DNA of 64,000 nucleotides, from assembly GCF_040581485.1 (NCBI RefSeq), contig NC_090133.1, forward strand, positions 62,001 to 126,000. The letters are read 5' to 3'. The position numbers and the translations under genes were made by a program. The stretch comes from Linepithema humile. Its lineage: Eukaryota; Arthropoda; Insecta; Hymenoptera; Formicidae. The notes beneath the pieces are model-generated. The model worked only from the letters and a program-made list of their open reading frames with translations, did not search any database and was not told the DNA's origin. Every line of letters begins with the position of its first letter. Positions within the stretch are counted from its first letter, which is position 1. Shown here one piece after another: positions 28,232-39,135 of this stretch.

Positions 28232-31200
28232 TTAATCCCCTCCCCTTACCGCCTCCCCCCTTCTTATTCTCTCCGCCTCCTCCTTCTGAAACATTACTTT
28301 GTCACAGAAGGAGGAGACGGCCCTCCATTTATCCTCTCCCTCCAGCATGGCGTTTACCAATGCTGGTAGGGAGAGGTCCTCGCCGACCACTGCGGTCAGG
28401 ACCCGACGCTCTCCCTCCCAAGCTTCACACTCTTCTAGAGTGTGTCGCGCCGAGTCCCGACCGGCCACACAGTGGTGGCACCTTGTCGTACACTCTCTAC
28501 CTATCCTGCACAGGTAGTCACCAAAACAACCATGTCCGGTGAGTACCTGTGTCAGGTGGAACCCGATACCGTGTCCCCTCCTGTCCGCCCATTCGGGGAG
28601 ACAGGGTTGGATGGCCTGGGTGGTCCATCTACCCGCCGTGGAGCCGGCCAAGAAGGCCTGCCATGCCTCCAAGGCTCCCCGGCGGGCATCCGTCCGTAAT
28701 CTGGCCACGACTCGTGGCAATAGGCGAGCCCTCCCGGTCCGGTCTGGGTCCCTCGTACGCCGATAAAAATCAGCGTACGAGTTCGCCAGGAACTCGGCCG
28801 GGATAAGACCCGCCAGAGCCGTGGCCGCCGCGTACGACGTCGTGCTGTAGGCCCGGATCAACCTAATGGCCAGCCGGCGCTGTTGACGATGTAACAACGC
28901 CTGTATGCGCCGACTGGCCGTGACCCTTTCGGCCCACACCGGTGCTCCATAGAAGAGCACCGATTGCACGACGTTCGCGTAAAGTCTCCTGACTTTATTC
29001 CTCGGTCCACCCAGGTTCGGAAGGAGGCGACCTAATGCCGCCGCCATCCTTTCCGCTTTGGGGGTTATCCCAGCAAAGTGCTGCTCAAACCCCCAAAGTC
29101 CATCCAGGGTGAGGCCCAGATATTTCATCTGGGTCCCCACCCGGACACGTACCTCCCCCACCCAGATTTGGGTGGGGGGGGGTCGCCCCGATTCTCTGCT
29201 GTAGAAGTACAGAGCTTCTGTCTTCTGCGGGGCGACCTCAAGTCCCATTGTTCGTATCGAGTGTACGACTGCCCGGGTGGCGGCATTCGCCGCGTCCCGG
29301 GCTTCTCTCCAGCTCCCCCCCCGGGCTACCACCAGAGTGTCGTCTGCATAACATAGCAAACGACAGCCCGGGGGAAGAGCTGTGCGGAGCACTTTGTCAT
29401 ATGCGAGGTTCCATAATAGGGGTCCCAACACCGACCCCTGAGGAACCCCGCAACAGACCTCCCTTCGGCTTACACGCTCCAGCTGGTCTTTATACTGGAG
29501 CGTCCTGTCACGGAAATAGTCCCAAAGGACCTCCCTTATGTATGGGGGAAGGTCATGAAATTCCATGGCCCCCCCCACACATTCCCATGGGAGGGAGTTG
29601 AAGGCGTTGACAATGTCCAGCGACACTGCCAACGCCACATCTCCCTCCCCTACAATTTGGTCCGAGAGGGCCCGCAGATGCATAATTGCATCTGTTGTGG
29701 ATCGGGCCTCCCGGAACCCAAATTGGTCCTCTGATAGATTGGGACCATCCCGCGACAGGTGCTGGACGATTCTGCCGGCAATGATTCTTTCGAATAACTT
29801 GCCGACTTCGTCCAGCAGGCAAATCGGCCTGTAAGCCGAAGGTTGCTCCGCCGGTTTCCCCTCCTTGCGAAGTAGCACAAGGTTCGCCACCTTCCACAAG
29901 GAGGGGAAGGTGCCCGACCTAAGGCATTCATTGAACAGTCGCCTTAGTCGAGCACCCACCACGCCAAAAGCCAAGGCCCAAACACGGCCAGGAACCCCGT
30001 CCGGGCCGGGAGCCTTACCAGTAGCTCCCAGCCTCTTGGCCGCCTCGGATAGCTCCCTCTCTGATATCTCCAGGTCCCCGGTCCAAGTGGGGGGATCCCC
30101 CCTAGGGGGGATGTGGACGTCTCTTAAAGGAAAGAGACTCCCCACCACCTGGTCGAGGAACCCGGGGTCCAGCATCTCCGAGGTTGGGGGCGTCGCCGGT
30201 CTCAGTCTATTGAGTACCAGCCGGTACGGACGCCCCCAAGGGTCCCGGTCAAGCTCCGCAAGCATCTCCTCCCAGGCCTTGGCTTTGGCCCTGCCGATGG
30301 CTGTCCTTAGGGAGCACCTTGCGGCTAGGTACTCCCCGTACGCCTCGACAGTGCTTTCATCCTCCCCGCCCACCCGTCTTCGGGCCCTGAGGAGACCGCG
30401 TCTTGCTGCGTTCGCTTTCTTTCGCAGACCCGCGATCTCCTCATTCCACCAATACTTGGCCCGACGGGGGGCGGGTTTTGATCGGGGCATGGCCATGTCG
30501 CATATGCGTTCAGCCATGTCCCCGATCTCCCTGGCTTCGGCCCCGGCATCGACGAGGTCGGGAGAATCCGACCACGCCTCCACCAGGGCCGCCGCCAGCA
30601 ATTTGTCCTGGTCCATCCTGGCCAGTGCCCACCTTTTAGGGGGACCCTCACCCCTTTGACGGCGGCGGCGGGCCAACACCTCTTGGGGGGTGGCGGTTAG
30701 GACCATCTCTATACATAGATGGTCCGAGAGAGTCTCCCGATCCGCCACCCTCCATGACCTCACCAAGTCCGCGGCCCGGGGGGAAGCCCACGTCAAGTCG
30801 ACGATGGACTCCCCCCGGGGGCGGATGCAGGTGCTATCTGACCCCCTGTTCAATAACAAGAGGCCGAGACCCGCCGCCCAGTCCACCACGGCCCCACCCC
30901 TGGTATTGGTGAACCGGGAACCCCACTCCCTTGACCAGGAGTTGAAGTCCCCGGCCACCAGGACGGGGTGGGGGAGGCACCGGCGAATGCCATCCCCCAC
31001 CACCCTCAGCTGTTCTCTCAGCTCAGGGTGGGGCCGTTTTGGTGGGGCATATACCCCCACCACATAAAGTGCTCCCCATCGTGCAATGACAAATCCCACC
31101 CCCCGTTCCACAAGGGTAAGGGGGGGGGATTGCGGGGAGTTCCTCCTCACGATGGCGACGGAGCCGTTCGAGGCCGAAACCCAGTTGGGATTGGATTCCT

Positions 31201-31321
31201 GCACCTGATACGGCTCCGTCGCCACTCCCAGACCAGCATCACGCCCGTCTAGGTCCTTCAGAAATAAATCTTGGGCTCGACGGGCGTGATTTAAGTTGAC
31301 CTGGAGGAGTTTCGTGGACAT
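28232..31321 (-). CDS. E6 ORF2: endonuclease / reverse transcriptase, identical to E4 ORF2
   Basis: The protein has 1029 residues with APE endonuclease, RT with CYADDT and C-terminal CCHC knuckle, all identical to E4. The AUG lies 2 bases after the ORF1 stop. Two intact, identical RT genes in one window fit recent activity or a recent duplication. Confidence 0.92.
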   Translation of the reverse strand: MSTKLLQVNLNHARRAQDLFLKDLDGRDAGLGVATEPYQVQESNPNWVSASNGSVAIVRRNSPQSPPLTLVERGVGFVIARWGALYVVGVYAPPKRPHPELREQLRVVGDGIRRCLPHPVLVAGDFNSWSREWGSRFTNTRGGAVVDWAAGLGLLLLNRGSDSTCIRPRGESIVDLTWASPRAADLVRSWRVADRETLSDHLCIEMVLTATPQEVLARRRRQRGEGPPKRWALARMDQDKLLAAALVEAWSDSPDLVDAGAEAREIGDMAERICDMAMPRSKPAPRRAKYWWNEEIAGLRKKANAARRGLLRARRRVGGEDESTVEAYGEYLAARCSLRTAIGRAKAKAWEEMLAELDRDPWGRPYRLVLNRLRPATPPTSEMLDPGFLDQVVGSLFPLRDVHIPPRGDPPTWTGDLEISERELSEAAKRLGATGKAPGPDGVPGRVWALAFGVVGARLRRLFNECLRSGTFPSLWKVANLVLLRKEGKPAEQPSAYRPICLLDEVGKLFERIIAGRIVQHLSRDGPNLSEDQFGFREARSTTDAIMHLRALSDQIVGEGDVALAVSLDIVNAFNSLPWECVGGAMEFHDLPPYIREVLWDYFRDRTLQYKDQLERVSRREVCCGVPQGSVLGPLLWNLAYDKVLRTALPPGCRLLCYADDTLVVARGGSWREARDAANAATRAVVHSIRTMGLEVAPQKTEALYFYSRESGRPPPTQIWVGEVRVRVGTQMKYLGLTLDGLWGFEQHFAGITPKAERMAAALGRLLPNLGGPRNKVRRLYANVVQSVLFYGAPVWAERVTASRRIQALLHRQQRRLAIRLIRAYSTTSYAAATALAGLIPAEFLANSYADFYRRTRDPDRTGRARLLPRVVARLRTDARRGALEAWQAFLAGSTAGRWTTQAIQPCLPEWADRRGHGIGFHLTQVLTGHGCFGDYLCRIGRECTTRCHHCVAGRDSARHTLEECEAWEGERRVLTAVVGEDLSLPALVNAMLEGEDKWRAVSSFCDKVMFQKEEAERIRRGEAVRGGD

Positions 31322-31323
31322 TG

Positions 31324-34260
31324 TTAGTTTCCACTAACCTGTCCCTCCTCCAGGCCACCCGTGCCTGCCGTTGTTATGACAGCTGGAGGTGGGTCCACCT
31401 CCATTTCTTCCATGGGGGGATTTGGTTTCCCCCCTGTAGACGAATTCGCCGCTGTCGTCATTACCTCCTTGTTTTTAGGAGGGGGGATGGGTGCCATTAT
31501 GGCAGCTCCCCCCTTCTTCTTCTTATTTCCCCCTTTGGGGGGTTTGCATGCCGGCCCCCCCATTCGGTGGGAGGCCGGACGGCCCGCATCTCGACACACG
31601 ACGCAATTGACCTGCGCCGTGCATCCCCGGGCCTCATGCCCCTTTTCTCCGCAGCGGTAACAAATACCGCTGCGGTCGACATTTGTGCTAGGGCACATGG
31701 CCCTAACATGGCCCCTCTCCATGCATCTGTAACATTGGAGGGGGCGCACCTCCAAGAGTTCAGCCCGGGCCCGGAAAAATCCGTCGACCACTACTTGTCC
31801 CTCCTGGGCGACCTTATTGGCCGCCCCGAGGGGGCACTTAACCCAGACCGTGTTGAGGCCCCTAGGGATGGGAGAGGGCTTTATTTCCCCCACCTTGACT
31901 TCAGTGGGGGAGCACCCTCCCCCCTCCGCCACGGCCTGAGCAACACCCTCCGCCGTGGTCGACGGTGGCAGATCCCGAATGCGGACCTCGCCCATTTTTT
32001 GAGGGCGATTGATCCTCACTTCGGGTCTGTCAACGAACATACTGCGCATCTTTTGCGCCAGCATGTCCGCCTTTTTCTGTCCGTCCGGGCCCGGGATCTG
32101 TATGATCATCGCCCCGGTTTGGCCAGGTACGGCTTTCGTCGGTGGGATCCCCATCTCCTTCAGTGAGATCTCCCTGGTGACCTTTTGTAACACCTCAGTA
32201 TACTCCCCCACTGGGCATGTGAGGGAGATAGCTGCGGTGTTGGGCACCTTCCTCTTCTTTTTCTTTTTTTTCCCTCCCTTATCTCCCTGAGGGCCCGATT
32301 TGGGCGGGGAGGGGGGGGATTTTGGGACAGTATTGGGCACCGTCTTTGTTGTCCCTTTTGCGTCCTTAGTTGTAGAGGAGAGAGGGGTCTCCTTCCTCTT
32401 CTTCCTTCTCACCACCTCTGTAAACAGAGGTTGAGAGTTTTCCTGCTGTTGTTGCTGCTGCCCCGGGGTCATGGCAGTGCTCGTTACAGCAGGTCTTCCT
32501 CCAGGGGGAATTGGCTGCCTCGGTTTTGTAACCGGGGTTTTCTTTTCCCCTGTAGGGGGGGGGGAAGGGCCGACAGTGGGCTGTCGCACAGCGGCGGACC
32601 GCGCCGGCACCTTCCCCCTCCCCTTCTTTCCCTCCCCTCCCCTGGAGTCCGCCGCAGGGGGAGCCACCCTCTTAGTTGAGGGTGGACCCCCACCGGCAGG
32701 GGGTCCAGGGGGAGGAGGGTTAGGCAAGGAGGGAGGGGGGAACCTGTCCCCCAAGAGCTCCCTCAACATTTGGGGAAGCTCCCTCATCACCCGGGAGAGA
32801 GACTCCTCCACCTGTTTCTTCACCTCCCTAGCGATAATTCCCGCAAGACCGTCGCCCGGGAGGACGGTGTTGCTAGTAATCACCGGGAGGACAGGGTCCT
32901 CCAGCCTCTTCACTTTATTCTGGACAGGGGGTCTGAATGCTGGATTATTTATCAACTCCTCCCTGGTGATTATTATGGGGGATGGTTCTGGAATGATTTC
33001 CATCACCTCCCCCAACCCCGTTGCCACTTCCGCTTCTTCCATTTTTGCGGCCGCAGCTCTAATCCTTGTTTTCGGGGGGGAAGGAGGAGGGGAGGTTCTC
33101 TCCCTCTCCTCCTTCTCCCTACGGAGGTCATCATTCTCTTTTTTTAGGAGGCGATTTGCCTCCAGGATATCCTCCAATTCTGTGTTTGCGGAGGGGGGGG
33201 CTCTGCCCGCAACGGGGCTATAATAGCCCGTTTCCGCTCTTTCTGCCAATATTGCAACCCCCGCCTCGAAAGAGGAGGCCGCCGTCTTGAGGAGCCCGGA
33301 TAGGTCCCCCTTCAACCCCTTTGAGATGTCAGACACCTTAATGATGCCTTCTATTTTCTTTTTGAAGTCATCCAAGATGTCATGAGTCGATGCGTCCTTG
33401 TATTCTGCGGTTTTGCTTTTAACCTTCCCGACGTGTTTGAGATATTTCGACGTCGTTTGGTCGATCGTATGATGTGGGTTCATCACCTGTTCCGCCACTT
33501 TTTGGTGCATTTTCTCGACATTATTCATGTCAGTTTCCCTAATTTTTCTTTTAGTGAATTGCCCCACATGTGAGGGATCTAAAGCAGGACGCCCCCTAGG
33601 ATCATCCTTCCTAGCGCGCCTCCTCAAGTCCTCCTCATCCTCCTCATCAGTGGATATGGTACCCTGTGCCCTTATCCTCTTTTCCGTCCTTTCCCTTTTT
33701 TTCCTCCTTTTTTCATCGGAGGAGGGGGACCCCGGGAGATTAGTGGACTCCGGTGATTTTCTAGGCCTTTTTTTGGTCCCAGTCTCCTGTCTGCTGACTC
33801 TGGAGGCAGACGAGGCTGTTGTCTCATTGCCATCCATTTCATAATCAAGGCTGGAGTCTACAAGGGCACGAACCCCCTGTAGGAGGCTTTCCTCCGACCC
33901 TGTCCTTGATTTACCCTGCAGTCTCCTCGGAGACCCGGCTCTGGAAGGGTTCCTTGATGGAGCCGGGGTACCCGCAGGGGTGCCTTTTCTAGACCTGGGC
34001 CCAGGTCTTTGATGTGGTTGAAGAGGGAGGGGCAGGTTCCCACTCATTTCTTCGACCATCATCACGTCGTCGGAATCCGCGCCCCCTCTCATTCTCAGGA
34101 CCTGAGATAGAGCACTGGACTCTGGAGACGTCCTCGACATCTCCTCTCCCCCAACATTGGAGATCTGTGCCTCGACCGAGAGAAGAATACTCTCGAGTTC
34201 GGGACACCGATTCCAATACCCACCATCGCTCACGTTTTTAATATAAGGCATCATTTTCAT
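31324..34260 (-). CDS. E6 ORF1: Gag-like protein, identical to E4 ORF1
   Basis: The protein has 978 residues from the first ATG (34260), with the same coiled coil, RRM-like region and three knuckles as E4. No difference from E4 is visible in the translation. Confidence 0.9.
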   Translation of the reverse strand: MKMMPYIKNVSDGGYWNRCPELESILLSVEAQISNVGGEEMSRTSPESSALSQVLRMRGGADSDDVMMVEEMSGNLPLPLQPHQRPGPRSRKGTPAGTPAPSRNPSRAGSPRRLQGKSRTGSEESLLQGVRALVDSSLDYEMDGNETTASSASRVSRQETGTKKRPRKSPESTNLPGSPSSDEKRRKKRERTEKRIRAQGTISTDEEDEEDLRRRARKDDPRGRPALDPSHVGQFTKRKIRETDMNNVEKMHQKVAEQVMNPHHTIDQTTSKYLKHVGKVKSKTAEYKDASTHDILDDFKKKIEGIIKVSDISKGLKGDLSGLLKTAASSFEAGVAILAERAETGYYSPVAGRAPPSANTELEDILEANRLLKKENDDLRREKEERERTSPPPSPPKTRIRAAAAKMEEAEVATGLGEVMEIIPEPSPIIITREELINNPAFRPPVQNKVKRLEDPVLPVITSNTVLPGDGLAGIIAREVKKQVEESLSRVMRELPQMLRELLGDRFPPPSLPNPPPPGPPAGGGPPSTKRVAPPAADSRGGEGKKGRGKVPARSAAVRQPTVGPSPPPTGEKKTPVTKPRQPIPPGGRPAVTSTAMTPGQQQQQQENSQPLFTEVVRRKKRKETPLSSTTKDAKGTTKTVPNTVPKSPPSPPKSGPQGDKGGKKKKKKRKVPNTAAISLTCPVGEYTEVLQKVTREISLKEMGIPPTKAVPGQTGAMIIQIPGPDGQKKADMLAQKMRSMFVDRPEVRINRPQKMGEVRIRDLPPSTTAEGVAQAVAEGGGCSPTEVKVGEIKPSPIPRGLNTVWVKCPLGAANKVAQEGQVVVDGFFRARAELLEVRPLQCYRCMERGHVRAMCPSTNVDRSGICYRCGEKGHEARGCTAQVNCVVCRDAGRPASHRMGGPACKPPKGGNKKKKGGAAIMAPIPPPKNKEVMTTAANSSTGGKPNPPMEEMEVDPPPAVITTAGTGGLEEGQVSGN

Positions 34261-35220
34261 TTCTATCCCACGACCCACTGCGGCTCCGTTGACCGGGCAT
34301 GCCCTCTACGTCCCGAGTTCCCCCGGGAGGTCAACATATGGCTCAGGCACCGGGAAAAATCATCCGGTGCACTGGCCTCCAGCCCCTTACTGGCCCCTGA
34401 TTTTACTCAGGGGTTTTCGGGGGTCCCGCACCTCCGACAATGCGGGTACCGCAGTGGGTGCAGCCACGCGGGGGGCCCCACGGACGGTTGGGGCGGGGAG
34501 TGTTGCGACCCACTCCACGCCTTACCCGCCGTGGCGACCAGCGAACCCACTCCTCGACCGAACACTCCGGAACCGGTAAAAAACCGGGGACGCACTCCGG
34601 AAGTGAACGGTCCTCACTGCTCGACCCTGCCTCGGAATAATTCCGAGCGGCCCGAGCAGCTACACCCCCGCCATCCGACCCTGCCTCGGAAATGTCCGAG
34701 CGGCTCGGAATGGCCCAGCCCGACGAGCCCGGGAGTTCCGGGACATCGACGGCCCGTCACTCTCCTTCACGACCGCGTACTCATGGACCACGTCCACAAG
34801 CCGTTTGGCCGGAGAGGGAGAGTCGTTCTTGTGGGACGCCGCTTCCCCCCCATGCCAGACCGCACCCTTTCCCCTCCCAGAATTGGAAGAGGAAGAGTCG
34901 GCCCCAGACACAAGGAGGACCGGCACCCACATCCACCCCTTTAGACGGGGCCACCGAAGTGACCCCACCAAAGACCCGTCCCGCCGGAGCAGCAGCCCCG
35001 GCCAAGACAGGCCTCCACCACGGGGGGAGCACCCCCCTGGCCAGCCGCCCCACTGGGCTAACGAGCCTGGCCGCCCGTGCATGGAGGGGAGATAGAAATC
35101 TCCCCCTAACGGTGCCATGCCACCGGGGGTTTGAAGTCAGAGTCCCCGTCTCCTACCAGCGATTGGGACAAGTCCCTAAGGAGTCGCTGGGCTCCTCTTG
35201 TTCCCTCCAGCGAGGGAACT
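34261..35220 (-). other. E6 5' UTR
   Basis: Same as the E4 5' UTR, including the distal block shared with E3/E5. Confidence 0.6.
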
Positions 35221-35307
35221 GTGCGCTCTTGGCACCACAAGACGACTCCAGCGAGCCGCCCCATGGTGAGCCCCTTCACCACGACAAGGTGGCGCACGAC
35301 GAAGGGG
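35221..35307 (-). ncRNA. HDV-like ribozyme fold at 5' terminus of E6
   Basis: Same as the E4 copy; P1 CCCCUUC/GAAGGGG with its 5' strand at 35301-35307. Confidence 0.78.
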
Positions 35308-35406
35308 AACCTAACCTAACCTAACCTAACCTAACCTAACCTAACCTAACCTAACCTAACCTAACCTAACCTAACCTAACCTAACCTAACCTAACCTAAC
35401 CTAACC
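35308..35406. repeat. Telomeric (CCTAA)n tract between E6 and E7
   Basis: 99 bases of perfect CCTAA repeat. Confidence 0.97.
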
Positions 35407-35434
35407 TTTTTTTTTTTTTTTTTTTTTTTTTTTT

Positions 35435-36774
35435 GTTCTGGGAGGGGCAAGCCCCTCCCCGGGGGTGGGGAATCTTCTAAAAGACACCCTCTGGCGTGCA
35501 ATGGGAAAATCCCTGCCAGAGGGTAGTGTTGGATTCGTCCGGAGGAGTGGTCTGCGACACCACTGCTCCCCCGGACGCCTACCAACTAAACCCCACCCCC
35601 GTTGATGTGCCATCAGCAGTCATATGGGGGGAGGCTGGGAACCGCAAACGCATACATCCAGCCATCCCCCCTGACGAGCCGGTTTCCCGGCACACAAAAT
35701 CATGGGGAGAACATAAGTTCTCCCCCCCCCTTTCTGCGCTGCTCCACTCCGGGCCGGGGCCCGGCGGCCCACTCTGCGGGCGGCCCGCGTCCCTATGCCG
35801 CGCCATAACCGCCCGCAGGGGACCAGAATCTTTGGGTCGGTCGCAACGGCCGACCCGTTGGTCTCACTCCCAGGCCCGTACGATGCCCGACCTAGATCGG
35901 GCCGGGCCTGGGGGGACCTAATAGTTAGTGGCTCACACTTCCTCCGGGCTTTGTGGTGGGAGCGCCTAGGCACATATTCCCACCGTCCGGAGGAGGGAGC
36001 CCACACCGAGAATCGAGCGGTGATGTGGGGCAGGGGCACGCCCCTACCCCTCTCTCGCTCAGCTCCTGTGTTGGGGGGCTCATTGCCCCCCCTAAAAAAA
36101 AAACCTTTGGTGGCTCACTCTTCCTCCGGCGGGAGGCGTAAAGCGCCTTAACCCGCCCTCCGGAGGAGGGAGCCCACTCCTCACATGGAGCGGTGGTGAG
36201 GGGCAGGGGCTAGCCCCCACCCCCCACCCCTTCGCTCTTTTCCTAAATCGGGGGGCATAATGCCCCCTTTAAACTCACCAGTAGGGGTGAGAAGAGGGCA
36301 GGCCCTCATCCCCCCCAACCTCCTCAAGGCGGGCGGGGTTTTGTCCCCGTCCTGTCCTCCATTACGTGGCAAGGGGGGGGCCGACCGCCCGTCCGCCACC
36401 CCGCCCCCCCAGGCCGGGCCCCCCATTCTAGCTCCAGCCCCGCCTCACCCCGGGGCCGCACGTGGGGCTCCACCGGGTTTACCGGGACCGCCGCACAGGC
36501 CGCGCGTTGGGCTCCAGGACCCAAACGACGATCCCCCGGCGAGCACATCCCACTTCCCGGGGGGCGGGAGCCCCTGCTGCGAGGAGCCGAGGATGGGGGG
36601 CCGGGGCAGCAGCACCGCGGCAGTCCCCCCCGCCACTCTCCACGAGAGGGGGGGTCATTGATTGCACCCCCCTCTTTACTCCTCTAAAGCGAACGCAGGA
36701 GGGGTGAGGTACCGGGAAAAGGGCATATCCCCTAATCCCCCCACCCCTCTGCATCCTTCCTCCCCTCACCGCCC
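35435..36774 (-). other. E7 3' UTR with tandem structured repeat
   Basis: Next to the tail is the shared fold: outer GGGGGUGGGG/CCCCACCCCC and GUUGG/CCAAC (35582-35586 with 35528-35532). Then come two tandem copies (about 35927-36107 and 36108-36270) of a ~180-base unit. Each has a tcctccgg...ccggaggaggg hairpin and a gcaggggc...gcccc hairpin. The remainder up to ORF1 is GC-rich with no gene supported. Confidence 0.6.
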
Positions 36775-39135
36775 TTATTTTCCCCCACTATTGGGGGGGG
36801 TGGTGCTGCCGTCGCCGGGGACTGTCCTGGAGTCGCCGGGCATTGTTCCCGCGACTCCACCTCCGCGAGAGGAGGGTTGGTGGGCGGGAGAAGGGGGGGA
36901 CCCCCCCTCCTTCTTAACTCTCGCCCCCCCCCTCTCGATCCTCCCTCCCCCTCCACTTTCCCCCGATCCTGGGGAAGGGGAGCCACTTGCCGCTTTTGGA
37001 GGCGGCCGCAGGGGCACCGGTTCATATCCCGGCGGCATTAACTCCGCCGTGATTCCCCAGTGCGGAAATGCCTGGGCCGTCTCCGCGGCCCATCTCTTTA
37101 GCACTCCGGTCCCCTCCCTATTGTTGGGACCGGAGTACCACACATCCACTACGGGGTCCACCCATCCCGGGTTTAGACGCCCCTGGTTGATGTGGTCGGC
37201 GTCGAGGCCAGCCTCGCCCCACATCAACCGCAACCTCTTCCGGAACTCCCGAAAGGATGGAGGGGGGCACTCCGCCCCCCCCCCCGATCCGGAACTCCCC
37301 CTCCTTTTTCCCCTCCACCGGAAGATGACAACTCTGGGGACGGTGCAGTCCCCACAGTCACACCGCTCCCCATGCGCATCCCCCGGCGGTGGGCCACCTT
37401 CATCCTGGGGGGAGGCGACCCCTACATCCTTCGCCTCCACCCCCATTTTCCCTCCTCTGTTAGAGGGTGGGCATTTACCCTCCCTCCCGGCCTCTCCCTT
37501 CGGCCCCTCACTCCTCCCCACAGTCCCCTCCTTCCGGAGGGGTTGGGCGGGGCTGTTACCCCCCTCCTCTCTTCCCTCCTTGGGGAGGGGAGGGGTGGGA
37601 GGAGCGGCCCCATCTATTCTCCTCACCACCGGGACCAGCTCCATCCCCCCTTTCCTCAAGTCCTTTGCCCGAATTGGGAGGGGCCCCGAGCTCCCCCCAT
37701 CAGGCTGACCCTTTCCCTCCTTCCCCAGGGTGGGGATGGGACCCCGGCCTCTCTTGGCCCCCCCACCCCCAACCCCGGCTTCCGTCCTCCGTGCAGGGGT
37801 GGGGAAGAGCGGAGGGCCCCCAGTGGCCCCTTTCTCCCCATCCCCTGTCTCTTCCCTTACCACCACCCCGCCACCCTCCCCCTCCTGAGAGGGTTGAGGG
37901 GGCTGGGGGGGGCCAGTACGTCCGTCCCCCCTTCCCTTCTTGGGGAGGGGAGGGGTGGGAGGAGTAATCCCGTGAACTTGCTTCACAGGGACCTCCCCCC
38001 CCGGTCCTTCTGCCTGCATTTGGGGGGGCCCAGAGCTCTCCCCCACAGGCAGGTCCCTTCCCTCCTTTCCCGGGGCGGAGATGGGGCCCAGGTCTTTCCT
38101 GGCCCTCCCACCTCCAGCCCCGGCTACATCCATCCCTCTCACAGGGGTGGGGCAGAGTGGGAGGCCCTCCGTAACCCCCTTCCCCCCAACCCCCGCCACT
38201 TCCTTTACGGGTGAGGGAATCGGCCTCTCCCCGGCCTCCTTCGCCGGAGCGCCCCAGGGGACCGTCCCCCACCCGTCATCCACCTCCATTGCCTGGGGTG
38301 GATCGGGAGAAAGGGCAACACTGGGGATAGGACCATAGCCCCCCCTCCCCCCGCCCCCCAGGGCTTTATCCTCCTTATCTCCCCCCATTGGGGGCACCGC
38401 GGGGGGTACGACGGTTTTCCCCCCTCGGTTTCCTCCAATCAGGGGCACAGATGAGGGGGCTGGTCTCCCCCTCGCCCCTCTTCCTCCCCTTTTCCTTCGT
38501 CCCACTCTAGGTGGGACGACCGGGCAGCTGCGGCCACCTATTCGGTGAGCCGCACTCCTGCCCTCCTCCGCACAGGCCGGACAGCTCGCCTTACGTTGCG
38601 AGCATGCCCGGGCCATGTGCTCAGCGCCCCCGCAGTGGAGGCAGCAACCGCTGCGCTCCACCGCTGAGGGGCACCTCCACCTTTCGTGCCCCCTCCGCAG
38701 GCACTTAAAGCATCGAGGGGGGAGGGTGGGATCACCTTTCCCCCCTTTTTCCTCCTGACGGGCGGGCCGTAGTCCCCCATTCCTCCGTGTCTGCGTCCAG
38801 GCCTCGGATTTGCCTGGCGCAGACACCCTCTCTGTTTTGGAGGCCGGAGGCATGACACCTCCCCCTCCGGAGAATCCCCCCTCTTCCCTATGCACATTGG
38901 TGCGTCCTCGACGGATCTCCTCGATTACGACGAGGAGATCCCTTAGAAGCCTGTGGGCTTTCTCCCACAGGTAACCCTCCGCGGTAGCCATCAGATCCAG
39001 GGCGCCCGCGTGGCACGCCCTGGATAGCTCGTCGCACGATGACGACAGGGGGGGCACCGAGCCGGTATACCCCCCTCGCCGGCCCCTGGGGGTCCGAATC
39101 CCCTGAGGCGGTAAACGTGTTCCTCCTGTCGTCAT
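36775..39135 (-). CDS. E7 Gag-like protein with repeat-rich middle and unknown C-terminal domain (786 aa)
   Basis: The N-terminal LPPQGIRTPRGRRGG motif is followed by early knuckles at about 140-205 (CFKCLRRGHERWRC, CLHCGGAEHMARAC, CPACAEEGRSAAH). The Pro/Gly-rich middle contains two imperfect ~87-residue repeats built around ITPPTPPLPKKG. A C-terminal domain (about 598-703) begins VVIFRWR, contains YSGPNNREG and ends AFPHWGITAE. It resembles the end of the E8, E9 and E10 proteins and more distantly the E3 domains; I do not know its function. The start chosen is the ATG at 39135 (ATGACGACAG), shared with E3 and E8-E10. An in-frame ATG at 39174 could add 13 residues. Confidence 0.83.
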   Translation of the reverse strand: MTTGGTRLPPQGIRTPRGRRGGYTGSVPPLSSSCDELSRACHAGALDLMATAEGYLWEKAHRLLRDLLVVIEEIRRGRTNVHREEGGFSGGGGVMPPASKTERVSAPGKSEAWTQTRRNGGLRPARQEEKGGKGDPTLPPRCFKCLRRGHERWRCPSAVERSGCCLHCGGAEHMARACSQRKASCPACAEEGRSAAHRIGGRSCPVVPPRVGRRKRGGRGARGRPAPSSVPLIGGNRGGKTVVPPAVPPMGGDKEDKALGGGGRGGYGPIPSVALSPDPPQAMEVDDGWGTVPWGAPAKEAGERPIPSPVKEVAGVGGKGVTEGLPLCPTPVRGMDVAGAGGGRARKDLGPISAPGKEGRDLPVGESSGPPQMQAEGPGGEVPVKQVHGITPPTPPLPKKGRGDGRTGPPQPPQPSQEGEGGGVVVREETGDGEKGATGGPPLFPTPARRTEAGVGGGGAKRGRGPIPTLGKEGKGQPDGGSSGPLPIRAKDLRKGGMELVPVVRRIDGAAPPTPPLPKEGREEGGNSPAQPLRKEGTVGRSEGPKGEAGREGKCPPSNRGGKMGVEAKDVGVASPQDEGGPPPGDAHGERCDCGDCTVPRVVIFRWRGKRRGSSGSGGGAECPPPSFREFRKRLRLMWGEAGLDADHINQGRLNPGWVDPVVDVWYSGPNNREGTGVLKRWAAETAQAFPHWGITAELMPPGYEPVPLRPPPKAASGSPSPGSGESGGGGRIERGGARVKKEGGSPPSPAHQPSSRGGGVAGTMPGDSRTVPGDGSTTPPNSGGK

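Larger units (their letters stand above)
27638..35307 (-). mobile_element. E6: second copy of E4 (complete SART-like element)
   Basis: It matches E4 at an offset of 11,511 bases. The differences I see are homopolymer lengths only: poly-T 20 versus 19, one base less in the G run near 27700, one more in the G run at 28183-28195. Confidence 0.92.
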
